Part shown: positions 1-16,700 of the stretch, in pieces
Layout of the letters: each line of letters begins with the position of its first letter
Position numbering within the stretch: the stretch's first letter is position 1
DNA from: Glandiceps talaboti
Lineage: Eukaryota; Hemichordata; Enteropneusta; Spengelidae
Direction: 5' to 3'
Length of the DNA: 64,000 nt
NCBI RefSeq assembly: GCF_964340395.1
Contig: NC_135557.1
Location: 652,646 to 716,645, forward strand
The notes under the pieces: generated by a model
Seen by the model: only the letters and a program-made list of their open reading frames with translations
Told to the model about the DNA's origin: nothing
Database searches by the model: none
Program-made: the position numbers and the translations under genes

Positions 1-1856
1 TACACATTGATTTAAACACTGTAGTAGTCTTACACATTGATATAAACACTGTAGTAGTCTTATACATTGATTTAAACACTATATTAGTCTTACACATTGA
101 TTTCAACACTGTAGTAGGCTTACACATTGATTTAAACACTGTAGTTGTCATACACATTGATTTAAACACTGAAGTAGTCTTACACATTGATTTAAACACT
201 GTAGTAGTCTTACACATTGATTTAAACAGTGTAGTTTACATACACATTGATTTAAACACTATATTAGTCTAACACATTGATTTAACACTATATTAGTCTA
301 ACACATTGATTTAAACACTATATTAGTCTTACACATTGATTTAAACACTGTAGTTGTCTTACACATTGATTTAAACACTGTAGTACTCTTACACATTGAT
401 TTAAACACTGTAGTTGTCTTACACATTGATTTAAACACTTTAGTTGTCTTACACATTGATTTAAACACTGTAGTAGTCTTACACATTGATTTAAACACTG
501 TAGTTGTCTTACATATTGATTTAAACACTGTAGTAGTCTTACACATTGATTTAAACTCTGTAGTAGTCTTACACATTGATTTAAACACTGTAGTTGTCTT
601 ACACATTGATTTAAACACTGTAGTTGTCTTACACATTGATTTAAACACTGTAGTAGTCTTACACATTGATTTAAACACTGTAGTTATTGATTAAAACACT
701 GTAGTAGTATTACACATTGATTTAAACACTGTAGTAGTATTACACATTGATTTAAACACTGTAGTAGTCTTACACATTGATTTAAACACTGTAGTAGTCT
801 TACACATTGATTTAAACACTGTAGTTGTCTTACACATTGATTTAAACACTGTAGTAGTCTTACACATTGATTTAAACACTGTAGTTGTCTTACACATTGA
901 TTTAAACACTGTAGTAGTCTTACACATTGATTTAAACACTGTAGTAGTCTTACACATTGATTTAAACACTGTAGTAGTCTTACACATTGATTTAAACACT
1001 GTAGTAGTATTACACATTGATTTAAACACTGTATTAGTCTTACACATTGATTTAAACACTATAGTTGTTTTACACATTGATTTAAACACTGTAGTAGTCT
1101 TACACATTGATTTAAACACTATATTAGTCTTACACATTGATTTAAACACTAGTAGTCTTACACATTGATTTAAACACTGTAGTAGTCTTACACATTGATT
1201 TAAACACTATAGTTGTCTTACACATTGATTTAAACACTGTAGTAGTCTTACACATTGATTTAAACACTGTAGTAGTATTACACATTGATTTAAACACTGT
1301 ATTAGTCTTACACATTGATTAAAACACTATAGGTGTTTTACACATTGATTTAAACACTGTAGTAGTCTTACACATTGATTTAAACACTATATTAGTCTTA
1401 CACATTGATTTAAACACTGTAGTAGTCTTACACATAGATTTAAACACTGTAGTAGTCTTACACATTGATTTAAACACTGTAGTAGTCTTACACATTGATT
1501 TAAACAGTGTAGTTGTCTTACACATTGATTTAAACACTGTAGTAGTCTTACACATTGATTTAAACACTGTAGTTGTCTTACACATTGATTTAAAAACTAT
1601 ATTAGTCATACACATTGATTTAAACACTGTAGTAGTCTTACACATTGATTTAAACACTATATTAGTCTTACACATTGATTTAAACACTAGTAGTCTTACA
1701 CATTGATTTAAACACTGTAGTAGTCTTACACATTGATTTAAACACTATAGTTGTCTTACACATTGATTTAAACACTGTAGTAGTCTTACACATTGATTTA
1801 AACACTGTAGTAGTATTACACATTGATTTAAACACTGTATTAGTCTTACACATTGA

Positions 1857-4800
1857 TTAAAACACTATAGGTGTTTTACACATTGATTTAAACACTGTAG
1901 TAGTCTTACACATTGATTTAAACACTATATTAGTCTTACACATTGATTTAAACACTGTAGTAGTCTTACACATAGATTTAAACACTGTAGTAGTCTTACA
2001 CATTGATTTAAACACTGTAGTAGTCTTACACATTGATTTAAACACTGTATTAGTCTTACACATTGATTTAAACACTGTAGTAGTATTACACATTGATTTA
2101 AACACTATATTAGTCTAACACATTGATTTAAACACTATATTAGTCTTACACATTGATTTAAACACTGTAGTAGGCTTACACATTGATTTAAACACTGTAG
2201 TAGTCTTACACATTGATTAAAACACTGTAGTTGTCTTACACATTGATTTAAACACTGTAGTAGTCTTACACATTGATTTAAACACTGTAGTAGTATTACA
2301 CATTGATTTAAACACTGTATTAGTCTTACACATTGATTGAAACACTATAGTTGATTTACACATTTATTTAAACACTGTAGTAGTCTTACACATTGATTTA
2401 AACACTATATTAGTCTTACACATTAATTTAAACACTGTAGTAGTCTTACACATTGATTTAAACACTGTAGTAGTCTTACACATTGATATAAACACTGTAG
2501 TAGTCTTATAACACATTGATTTAAAAACTATATTAGTCATACACATTGATTTCAACACTGTAGTAGGCTTACACATTGATTTAAACACTGTAGTAGTCTT
2601 ACACATTGATATAAACACTGTAGTAGTCTTACACATTGATTTAAACACTATATTAGTCTTAAACATTGATTTAAACACTGTAGTTGTCTTACACATTGAC
2701 TTAAACACTATATTAGTCTAACACATTGATTTAAACACTATATTAGTCTTACACATTGATTTAAACACTGTAGTAGTCTTACACTGTAGTAGCCTTACAC
2801 ATTGATTTAAACACTGTATTAGTCTTACACATTGATTTAAACACTGTAGTAGTATTACACATTGATTTAAACACTATATTAGTCTAACACATTGATTTAA
2901 ACACTATATTAGTCTTACACATTGATTTAAACACTGTAGTAGGCTTACACATTGATTTAAACACTGTAGTAGTCTTACACATTGATTAAAACACTGTAGT
3001 TGTCTTACACATTGATTTAAACACTGTAGTAGTCTTACACATTGATTTAAACACTGTAGTAGTATTACACATTGATTTAAACACTGTATTAGTCTTACAC
3101 ATTGATTGAAACACTATAGTTGATTTACACATTTATTTAAACACTGTAGTAGTCTTACACATTGATTTAAACACTGTAGTAGTCTTACACATTGATTTAA
3201 ACACTGTAGTAGTCTTACACATTGATATAAACACTGTAGTAGTCTTATAACACATTGATTTAAAAACTATATTAGTCTTACACATTGATTTAAACACTGT
3301 AGTAGTCTTACACATTGATATAAACACTTTAGTTGTCTTACACATTGATTTAAACACTATATTAGTCTTAAACATTGATTTAAACACTGTAGTTGTCTTA
3401 CACATTGATTTAAACACTATATTAGTCTAACACATTGATTTAAACACTGTAGTAGTCTTACACATTGATTTAAACACTGTAGTAGTCTTACACATTGAAT
3501 TAAACACTGTAGTAGTCTTACACATTGATTTAAACACTGTAGTAGTCTTACACATTGATTTAAACACTGTAGTAGTCTTACACATTGATTTAAACACTAT
3601 ATTAATCTTACACATTGATTTAAACACTGCAGTAGTCTTACACATTGATTTAAACACTGTAGTAGTATTACACATTGATTTAAACACTGTAGTAGTCTTA
3701 TACATTGATTTAAACACTATATTAGTCTTACACATTGATTTCAACACTGTAGTAGGCTTACACATTGATTTAAACACTGTAGTTGTCATACACATTGATT
3801 TAAACACTGAAGTAGTCTTACACATTGATTTAAACACTGTAGTAGTCTTACACATTGATTTAAACAGTGTAGTTGTCATACACATTGATTTAAACACTAT
3901 ATTAGTCTAACACATTGATTTAACACTATATTAGTCTAACACATTGATTTAAACACTATATTAGTCTTACACATTGATTTAAACACTGTAGTTGTCTTAC
4001 ACATTGATTTAAACACTGTAGTACTCTTACACATTGATTTAAACACTGTAGTTGTCTTACACATTGATTTAAACACTTTAGTTGTCTTACACATTGATTT
4101 AAACACTGTAGTAGTCTTACACATTGATTTAAACACTGTAGTTGTCTTACATATTGATTTAAACACTGTAGTAGTCTTACACATTGATTTAAACTCTGTA
4201 GTAGTCTTACACATTGATTTAAACACTGTAGTTGTCTTACACATTGATTTAAACACTGTAGTAGTCTTACACATTGATTTAAACACTGTAGTTGTCTTAC
4301 ACATTGATTTAAACACTGTAGTAGTATTACACATTGATTTAAACACTGTAGTAGTCTTACACATTGATTTAAACACTGTAGTAGTCTTACACATTGATTT
4401 AAAAACTATATTAGTCTTACACGTTGATTTAAACACTCTAGTAGTCTTACACATTGATTTAAACACTGTAGTTATTGATTAAAACACTGTAGTAGTATTA
4501 CACATTGATTTAAACACTGTAGTAGTATTACACATTGATTTAAACACTGTAGTAGTCTTACACATTGATTTAAACACTGTAGTAGTCTTACACATTGATT
4601 AAAACACTGTAGTTGTCTTACACATTGATTTAAACACTGTAGTAGTCTTACACATTGATTTAAACACTGTAGTTGTCTTACACATTGATTTAAACACTGT
4701 AGTAGTCTTACACATTGATTTAAACACTGTAGTAGTCTTACACATTGATTTAAACACTGTAGTAGTCTTACACATTGATTTAAACACTGTAGTAGTATTA

Positions 4801-7800
4801 CACATTGATTTAAACACTGTATTAGTCTTACACATTGATTTAAACACTATAGTTGTTTTACACATTGATTTAAACACTGTAGTAGTCTTACACATTGATT
4901 TAAACACTATATTAGTCTTACACATTGATTTAAACACTAGTAGTCTTACACATTGATTTAAACACTGTAGTAGTCTTACACATTGATTTAAACACTATAG
5001 TTGTCTTACATATTGATTTAAACACTGTAGTAGTCTTACACATTGATTTAAACACTGTAGTAGTATTACACATTGATTTAAACACTGTATTAGTCTTACA
5101 CATTGATTAAAACACTATAGGTGTTTTACACATTGATTTAAACACTGTAGTAGTCTTACACATTGATTTAAACACTATATTAGTCTTACACATTGATTTA
5201 AACACTGTAGTAGTCTTACACATAGATTTAAACACTGTAGTAGTCTTACACATTGATTTAAACACTGTAGTAGTCTTACACATTGATTTAAACACTGTAT
5301 TAGTCTTACACATTGATTTAAACACTGTAGTATTATTACACATTGATTTAAACACTATATTAGTCTAACACATTGATTTAAACACTATATTAGTCTTACA
5401 CATTGATTTAAACACTGTAGTAGGCTTACACATTGATTTAAACACTGTAGTAGTCTTACACATTGATTAAAACACTGTAGTTGTCTTACACATTGATTTA
5501 AACACTGTAGTAGTCTTACACATTGATTTAAACACTGTAGTAGTATTACACATTGATTTAAACACTGTATTAGTCTTACACATTGATTGAAACACTATAG
5601 TTGATTTACACATTTATTTAAACACTGTAGTAGTCTTACACATTGATTTAAACACTATATTAGTCTTACACATTAATTTAAACACTGTAGTAGTCTTACA
5701 CATTGATTTAAACACTGTAGTAGTCTTACACATTGATTTAAACACTGTAGTAGTCTTACACATTGATTTAAAAACTATATTAGTCTTACACGTTGATTTA
5801 AACACTCTAGTAGTCTTACACATTGATTTAAACACTGTAGTTATTGATTAAAACACTGTAGTAGTATTACACATTGATTTAAACACTGTAGTAGTCTTAC
5901 ACATTGATTTAAACACTGTAGTAGTCTTACACATTGATTTAAACACTGTAGTCGTCTTACACATTGATTTAAACACTGTAGTAGTCTTACACATTGATTT
6001 AAACACTGTAGTTGTCTTACACATTGATTTAAACACTGTAGTAGTCTTACACATTGATTTAAACACTGTAGTAGTCTTACACATTGATTTAAACACTGTA
6101 GTAGTCTTACACATTGATTTAAACACTGTAGTAGTATTACACATTGATTTAAACACTGTATTAGTCTTACACATTGATTTAAACACTATAGTTGTTTTAC
6201 ACATTGATTTAAACACTGTAGTAGTCTTACACATTGATTTAAACACTATATTAGTCTTACACATTGATTTAAACACTAGTAGTCTTACACATTGATTTAA
6301 ACACTGTAGTAGTCTTACACATTGATTTAAACACTATAGTTGTCTTACACATTGATTTAAACACTGTAGTAGTCTTACACATTGATTTAAACACTGTAGT
6401 AGTATTACACATTGATTTAAACACTGTATTAGTCTTACACATTGATTAAAACACTATAGGTGTTTTACACATTGATTTAAACACTGTAGTAGTCTTACAC
6501 ATTGATTAAAACACTGTAGTTGTCTTACACATTGATTTAAACACTGTAGTAGTCTTACACATTGATTTAAACACTGTAGTTGTCTTACACATTGATTTAA
6601 ACACTGTAGTAGTCTTACACATTGATTTAAACACTGTAGTAGTCTTACACATTGATTTAAACACTGTAGTAGTCTTACACATTGATTTAAACACTGTAGT
6701 AGTATTACACATTGATTTAAACACTGTATTAGTCTTACACATTGATTTAAACACTATAGTTGTTTTACACATTGATTTAAACACTGTAGTAGTCTTACAC
6801 ATTGATTTAAACACTATATTAGTCTTACACATTGATTTAAACACTAGTAGTCTTACACATTGATTTAAACACTGTAGTAGTCTTACACATTGATTTAAAC
6901 ACTATAGTTGTCTTACATATTGATTTAAACACTGTAGTAGTCTTACACATTGATTTAAACACTGTAGTAGTATTACACATTGATTTAAACACTGTATTAG
7001 TCTTACACATTGATTAAAACACTATAGGTGTTTTACACATTGATTTAAACACTGTAGTAGTCTTACACATTGATTTAAACACTATATTAGTCTTACACAT
7101 TGATTTAAACACTGTAGTAGTCTTACACATAGATTTAAACACTGTAGTAGTCTTACACATTGATTTAAACACTGTAGTAGTCTTACACATTGATTTAAAC
7201 ACTGTATTAGTCTTACACATTGATTTAAACACTGTAGTATTATTACACATTGATTTAAACACTATATTAGTCTAACACATTGATTTAAACACTATATTAG
7301 TCTTACACATTGATTTAAACACTGTAGTAGGCTTACACATTGATTTAAACACTGTAGTAGTCTTACACATTGATTAAAACACTGTAGTTGTCTTACACAT
7401 TGATTTAAACACTGTAGTAGTCTTACACATTGATTTAAACACTGTAGTAGTATTACACATTGATTTAAACACTGTATTAGTCTTACACATTGATTGAAAC
7501 ACTATAGTTGATTTACACATTTATTTAAACACTGTAGTAGTCTTACACATTGATTTAAACACTATATTAGTCTTACACATTAATTTAAACACTGTAGTAG
7601 TCTTACACATTGATTTAAACACTGTAGTAGTCTTACACATTGATATAAACACTGTAGTAGTCTTATAACACATTGATTTAAAAACTATATTAGTCATACA
7701 CATTGATTTCAACACTGTAGTAGGCTTACACATTGATTTAAACACTGTAGTAGTCTTACACATTGATATAAACACTGTAGTAGTCTTACACATTGATTTA

Positions 7801-10770
7801 AACACTATATTAGTCTTAAACATTGATTTAAACACTGTAGTTGTCTTACACATTGACTTAAACACTATATTAGTCTAACACATTGATTTAAACACTATAT
7901 TAGTCTTACACATTGATTTAAACACTGTAGTAGTCTTACACTGTAGTAGCCTTACACATTGATTTAAACACTGTATTAGTCTTACACATTGATTTAAACA
8001 CTGTAGTAGTATTACACATTGATTTAAACACTATATTAGTCTAACACATTGATTTAAACACTATATTAGTCTTACACATTGATTTAAACACTGTAGTAGG
8101 CTTACACATTGATTTAAACACTGTAGTAGTCTTACACATTGATTAAAACACTGTAGTTGTCTTACACATTGATTTAAACACTGTAGTAGTCTTACACATT
8201 GATTTAAACACTGTAGTAGTATTACACATTGATTTAAACACTGTATTAGTCTTACACATTGATTGAAACACTATAGTTGATTTACACATTTATTTAAACA
8301 CTGTAGTAGTCTTACACATTGATTTAAACACTGTAGTAGTCTTACACATTGATTTAAACACTGTAGTAGTCTTACACATTGATATAAACACTGTAGTAGT
8401 CTTATAACACATTGATTTAAAAACTATATTAGTCTTACACATTGATTTAAACACTGTAGTAGTCTTACACATTGATATAAACACTTTAGTTGTCTTACAC
8501 ATTGATTTAAACACTATATTAGTCTTAAACATTGATTTAAACACTGTAGTTGTCTTACACATTGATTTAAACACTATATTAGTCTAACACATTGATTTAA
8601 ACACTGTAGTAGTCTTACACATTGATTTAAACACTGTAGTAGTCTTACACATTGAATTAAACACTGTAGTAGTCTTACACATTGATTTAAACACTGTAGT
8701 AGTCTTACACATTGATTTAAACACTGTAGTAGTCTTACACATTGATTTAAACACTATATTAATCTTACACATTGATTTAAACACTGCAGTAGTCTTACAC
8801 ATTGATTTAAACACTGTAGTAGTATTACACATTGATTTAAACACTGTAGTAGTCTTATACATTGATTTAAACACTATATTAGTCTTACACATTGATTTCA
8901 ACACTGTAGTAGGCTTACACATTGATTTAAACACTGTAGTTGTCATACACATTCATTTAAACACTGAAGTAGTCTTACACATTGATTTAAACACTGTAGT
9001 AGTCTTACACATTGATTTAAACAGTGTAGTTGTCATACACATTGATTTAAACACTATATTAGTCTAACACATTGATTTAACACTATATTAGTCTAACACA
9101 TTGATTTAAACACTATATTAGTCTTACACATTGATTTAAACACTGTAGTTGTCTTACACATTGATTTAAACACTGTAGTACTCTTACACATTGATTTAAA
9201 CACTGTAGTTGTCTTACACATTGATTTAAACACTTTAGTTGTCTTACACATTGATTTAAACACTGTAGTAGTCTTACACATTGATTTAAACACTGTAGTT
9301 GTCTTACATATTGATTTAAACACTGTAGTAGTCTTACACATTGATTTAAACTCTGTAGTAGTCTTACACATTGATTTAAACACTGTAGTTGTCTTACACA
9401 TTGATTTAAACACTGTAGTAGTCTTACACATTGATTTAAACACTGTAGTTGTCTTACACATTGATTTAAACACTGTAGTAGTATTACACATTGATTTAAA
9501 CACTGTAGTAGTCTTACACATTGATTTAAACACTGTAGTAGTCTTACACATTGATTTAAAAACTATATTAGTCTTACACGTTGATTTAAACACTCTAGTA
9601 GTCTTACACATTGATTTAAACACTGTAGTTATTGATTAAAACACTGTAGTAGTATTACACATTGATTTAAACACTGTAGTAGTATTACACATTGATTTAA
9701 ACACTGTAGTAGTCTTACACATTGATTTAAACACTGTAGTAGTCTTACACATTGATTAAAACACTGTAGTTGTCTTACACATTGATTTAAACACTGTAGT
9801 AGTCTTACACATTGATTTAAACACTGTAGTTGTCTTACACATTGATTTAAACACTGTAGTAGTCTTACACATTGATTTAAACACTGTAGTAGTCTTACAC
9901 ATTGATTTAAACACTGTAGTAGTCTTACACATTGATTTAAACACTGTAGTAGTATTACACATTGATTTAAACACTGTATTAGTCTTACACATTGATTTAA
10001 ACACTATAGTTGTTTTACACATTGATTTAAACACTGTAGTAGTCTTACACATTGATTTAAACACTATATTAGTCTTACACATTGATTTAAACACTAGTAG
10101 TCTTACACATTGATTTAAACACTGTAGTAGTCTTACACATTGATTTAAACACTATAGTTGTCTTACATATTGATTTAAACACTGTAGTAGTCTTACACAT
10201 TGATTTAAACACTGTAGTAGTATTACACATTGATTTAAACACTGTATTAGTCTTACACATTGATTAAAACACTATAGGTGTTTTACACATTGATTTAAAC
10301 ACTGTAGTAGTCTTACACATTGATTTAAACACTATATTAGTCTTACACATTGATTTAAACACTGTAGTAGTCTTACACATAGATTTAAACACTGTAGTAG
10401 TCTTACACATTGATTTAAACACTGTAGTAGTCTTACACATTGATTTAAACACTGTATTAGTCTTACACATTGATTTAAACACTGTAGTATTATTACACAT
10501 TGATTTAAACACTATATTAGTCTAACACATTGATTTAAACACTATATTAGTCTTACACATTGATTTAAACACTGTAGTAGGCTTACACATTGATTTAAAC
10601 ACTGTAGTAGTCTTACACATTGATTAAAACACTGTAGTTGTCTTACACATTGATTTAAACACTGTAGTAGTCTTACACATTGATTTAAACACTGTAGTAG
10701 TATTACACATTGATTTAAACACTGTATTAGTCTTACACATTGATTGAAACACTATAGTTGATTTACACAT
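1857..10770. repeat. Higher-order repeat blocks (3,250 and 1,907 bp) within the 30-bp array
   Basis: A rare variant cluster (a unit with ttaaaacactataggtgttt, then a fixed series of variants) recurs at about 1,857, 5,107, 7,014 and 10,264. The spacings are 3,250, 1,907 and 3,250 bp. The segment at 2,364-2,708, with its distinctive cttataaca insertion, recurs at 7,521-7,865, which is 5,157 bp (3,250 + 1,907) downstream. Whole runs of dozens of monomers keep the same order of variants between blocks. This shows duplication of multi-monomer blocks rather than independent monomer expansion. Boundaries are approximate because the units are nearly identical. Confidence 0.85.
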
Positions 10771-13700
10771 TTATTTAAACACTGTAGTAGTCTTACACAT
10801 TGATTTAAACACTATATTAGTCTTACACATTAATTTAAACACTGTAGTAGTCTTACACATTGATTTAAACACTGTAGTAGTCTTACACATTGATATAAAC
10901 ACTGTAGTAGTCTTATAACACATTGATTTAAAAACTATATTAGTCATACACATTGATTTCAACACTGTAGTAGGCTTACACATTGATTTAAACACTGTAG
11001 TAGTCTTACACATTGATATAAACACTGTAGTAGTCTTACACATTGATTTAAACACTATATTAGTCTTAAACATTGATTTAAACACTGTAGTTGTCTTACA
11101 CATTGACTTAAACACTATATTAGTCTAACACATTGATTTAAACACTATATTAGTCTTACACATTGATTTAAACACTGTAGTAGTCTTACACTGTAGTAGT
11201 CTTACACATTGATTTAAACACTGTAGTAGTCTTACACATTGATTTAAACACTGTAGTAGTATTACACATTGATTTAAACACTGTAGTAGTCTTACACATT
11301 GATTTAAACACTATAGTTGTTTTACACATTGATTTAAACACTGTAGTAGTCTTACACATTGATTTAAACACTATATTAGTCTTACACATTGATTTAAACA
11401 CTAGTAGTCTTACACACTGATTTAAACACTGTAGTAGTCTTACACATTGATTTAAACACTATAGTTGTCTTACACATTGATTTAAACACTGTAGTAGTCT
11501 TACACATTGATTTAAACACTGTATTAGTCTTACACATTGATTTAAACACTATATTAGTCTAACACATTGATTTAAACACTGTAGTAGTCTTACACATTGA
11601 TTTAAACACTGTATTAGTCTTACACATTGATTTAAACACTATATTAGTCTAACACATTGATTTAAACACTATATTAGTCTTACACATTGATTTAAACACT
11701 GTAGTTGTCTTACACATTGATTTAAACACTGTAGTAGTATTACACATTGATTTAAACACTGTAGTAGTCTTACACATTGATTTAAACACTGTAGTAGTCT
11801 TACACATTGATTTAAACACTGTAGTTGTCTTACACATTGATTTAAACACTGTAGTAGTCTTACACATTGATTTAAACACTGTAGTTGTCTTACACATTGA
11901 TTTAAACACTGTAGTAGTCTTACACATTGATTTAAACACTGTAGTAGTCTTACACATTGATTTAAACACTGTAGTAGTCTTACACATTGATTTAAACACT
12001 GTAGTAGTATTACACATTGATTTAAACACTGTATTAGTCTTACACATTGATTTAAAGACTATAGTTGTTTTACACATTGATTTAAACACTGTAGTAGTCT
12101 TACACATTGATTTAAACACTATATTAGTCTTACACATTGATTTAAACACTAGTAGTCTTACACATTGATTTAAACACTGTAGTAGTCTTACACATTGATT
12201 TAAACACTATAGTTATCTTACACATTGATTTAAACACTGTAGTAGTCTTACACATTGATTTAAACACTGTAGTAGTATTACACATTGATTTAAACACTGT
12301 ATTAGTCTTACACATTGATTAAAACACTATAGGTGTTTTACACATTGATTTAAACACTGTAGTAGTCTTACACATTGATTTAAACACTATATTAGTCTTA
12401 CACATTGATTTAAACACTGTAGTAGTCTTACACATAGATTTAAACACTGTAGTAGTCTTACACATTGATTTAAACACTGTAGTAGTCTTACACATTGATT
12501 TAAACACTGTATTAGTCTTACACATTGATTTAAACACTGTAGTAGTCTTACACATTGATTTAAACACTATATTAATCTTACACATTGATTTAAACACTGT
12601 AGTTGTCATACACATTGATTTAAACACTGAAGTAGTCTTACACATTGATATAAACACTGTAGTAGTCTTATACATTGATTTAAACACTATATTAGTCTTA
12701 CACATTGATTTCAACACTGTAGTAGGCTTACACATTGATTTAAACACTGTAGTTGTCATACACATTGATTTAAACACTATATTAGTCTTACACATTGATT
12801 TAAACACTGTAGTTGTCTTACACATTGATTTAAACACTGTAGTACTCTTACACATTGATTTAAACACTATATTAGTCTAACACATTGATTTAACACTATA
12901 TTAGTCTAACACATTGATTTAAACACTATATTAGTCTTACACATTGATTTAAACACTGTAGTTGTCTTACACATTGATTTAAACACTGTAGTACTCTTAC
13001 ACATTGATTTAAACACTGTAGTTGTCTTACACATTGATTTAAACACTTTAGTTGTCTTACACATTGATTTAAACACTGTAGTAGTCTTACACATTGATTT
13101 AAACACTGTAGTTGTCTTACACATTGATTTAAACACTGTAGTAGTCTTACACATTGATTTAAACACTGTAGTAGTCTTACACATTGATTTAAACACTGTA
13201 GTTGTCTTACACATTGATTTAAACACTGTAGTAGTCTTACACATTGATTTAAACACTGTAGTTGTCTTACACATTGATTTAAACACTGTAGTAGTATTAC
13301 ACATTGATTTAAACACTGTAGTAGTCTTAAACATTGATTTAAACACTGTAGTAGTCTTACACATTGATTTAAAAACTATATTAGTCTTACACGTTGATTT
13401 AAACACTCTAGTAGTCTTACACATTGATTTAAACACTGTAGTTATTGATTAAAACACTGTAGTAGTATTACACATTGATTTAAACACTGTAGTAGTATTA
13501 CACATTGATTTGAACACTGTATTAGTCTTACACATTGATTTAAACACTGTAGTTGTCTTACACATTGATTTAAACACTGTAGTAGTCTTACACATTGATT
13601 TAAACACTGTAGTAGTCTTACACATTGATTTAAACACTGTAGTAGTCTTACACATTGATTTAAACACTGTAGTAGTCTTACACATTGATTTAAACACTGT

Positions 13701-16700
13701 AGTTGTCTTACACATTGATTTAAACACTGTAGTAGTCTTACACATTGATTTAAACACTGTAGTTGTCTTACACATTGATTTAAACACTGTAGTAGTCTTA
13801 CACATTGATTTAAACACTGTAGTAGTCTTACACATTGATTTAAACACTGTAGTAGTCTTACACATTGATTTAAACACTGTAGTAGTATTACACATTGATT
13901 TAAACACTGTATTAGTCTTACACATTGATTTAAACACTATAGTTGTTTTACACATTGATTTAAACACTGTAGTAGTCTTACACATTGATTTAAACACTAT
14001 ATTAGTCTTACACATTGATTTAAACACTAGTAGTCTTACACATTGATTTAAACACTGTAGTAGTCTTACACATTGATTTAAACACTATAGTTGTCTTACA
14101 CATTGATTTAAACACTGTAGTAGTCTTACACATTGATTTAAACACTGTAGTAGTATTACACATTGATTTAAACACTGTATTAGTCTTACACATTGATTAA
14201 AACACTATAGGTGTTTTACACATTGATTTAAACACTGTAGTAGTCTTACACATTGATTTAAACACTATATTAGTCTTACACATTGATTTAAACACTGTAG
14301 TAGTCTTACACATAGATTTAAACACTGTAGTAGTCTTACACATTGATTTAAACACTGTAGTAGTCTTACACATTGATTTAAACACTGTATTAGTCTTACA
14401 CATTGATTTAAACACTGTAGTAGTATTACACATTGATTTAAACACTATATTAGTCTAACACATTGATTTAAACACTATATTAGTCTTACACATTGATTTA
14501 AACACTGTAGTAGGCTTACACATTGATTTAAACACTGTAGTAGTCTTACACATTGATTAAAACACTGTAGTTGTCTTACACATTGATTTAAACACTGTAG
14601 TAGTCTTACACATTGATTTAAACACTGTAGTAGTATTACACATTGATTTAAACACTGTATTAGTCTTACACATTGATTGAAACACTATCGTTGATTTACA
14701 CATTTATTTAAACACTGTAGTAGTCTTACACATTGATTTAAACACTATATTAGTCTTACACATTAATTTAAACACTGTAGTAGTCTTACACATTGATTTA
14801 AACACTGTAGTAGTCTTACACATTGATATAAACACTGTAGTAGTCTTATAACACATTGATTTAAAAACTATATTAGTCATACACATTGATTTCAACACTG
14901 TAGTAGGCTTACACATTGATTTAAACACTGTAGTAGTCTTACACATTGATATAAACACTGTAGTAGTCTTACACATTGATTTAAACACTATATTAGTCTT
15001 AAACATTGATTTAAACACTGTAGTTGTCTTACACATTGACTTAAACACTATATTAGTCTAACACATTGATTTAAACACTATATTAGTCTTACACATTGAT
15101 TTAAACACTGTAGTAGTCTTACACTGTAGTAGTCTTACACATTGATTTAAACACTGTAGTAGTCTTACACATTGATTTAAACACTGTAGTAGTATTACAC
15201 ATTGATTTAAACACTGTATTAGTCTTACACATTGATTGAAACACTATAGTTGATTTACACATTTATTTAAACACTGTAGTAGTCTTACACATTGATTTAA
15301 ACACTATATTAGTCTTACACATTAATTTAAACACTGTAGTAGTCTTACACATTGATTTAAACACTGTAGTAGTCTTACACATTGATATAAACACTGTAGT
15401 AGTCTTATAACACATTGATTTAAAAACTATATTAGTCTTACACATTGATTTAAACACTGTAGTAGTCTTACACATTGATATAAACACTTTAGTTGTCTTA
15501 CACATTGATTTAAACACTATATTAGTCTTAAACATTGATTTAAACACTGTAGTTGTCTTACACATTGATTTAAACACTATATTAGTCTAACACATTGATT
15601 TAAACACTGTAGTAGTCTTACACATTGATTTAAACACTGTAGTAGTCTTACACATTGAATTAAACACTGTAGTAGTCTTACACATTGATTTAAACACTGT
15701 AGTAGTCTTACACATTGATTTAAACACTGTAGTAGTCTTACACATTGATTTAAACACTATATTAATCTTACACATTGATTTAAACACTGCAGTAGTCTTA
15801 CACATTGATTTAAACACTGTAGTAGTCTTACACATTGATATAAACACTGTAGTAGTCTTATACATTGATTTAAACACTATATTAGTCTTACACATTGATT
15901 TCAACACTGTAGTAGGCTTACACATTGATTTAAACACTGTAGTTGTCATACACATTGATTTAAACACTGAAGTAGTCTTACACATTGATTTAAACACTGT
16001 AGTAGTCTTACACATTGATTTAAACAGTGTAGTTGTCATACACATTGATTTAAACACTATATTAGTCTAACACATTGATTTAACACTATATTAGTCTAAC
16101 ACATTGATTTAAACACTATATTAGTCTTACACATTGATTTAAACACTGTAGTTGTCTTACACATTGATTTAAACACTGTAGTAGTCTTACACATTGATTT
16201 AAACACTGTAGTTGTCTTACATATTGATTTAAACACTGTAGTAGTCTTACACATTGATTTAAACTCTGTAGTAGTCTTACACATTGATTTAAACACTGTA
16301 GTTGTCTTACACATTGATTTAAACACTGTAGTAGTATTACACATTGATTTAAACACTGTAGTAGTCTTACACATTGATTTAAACACTGTAGTAGTCTTAC
16401 ACATTGATTTAAAAACTATATTAGTCTTACACGTTGATTTAAACACTCTAGTAGTCTTACACATTGATTTAAACACTGTAGTTATTGATTAAAACACTGT
16501 AGTAGTATTACACATTGATTTAAACACTGTAGTAGTCTTACACATTGATTTAAACACTGTAGTAGTCTTACACATTGATTTAAACACTGTAGTCGTCTTA
16601 CACATTGATTTAAACACTGTAGTAGTCTTACACATTGATTTAAACACTGTAGTTGTCTTACACATTGATTTAAACACTGTAGTAGTCTTACACATTGATT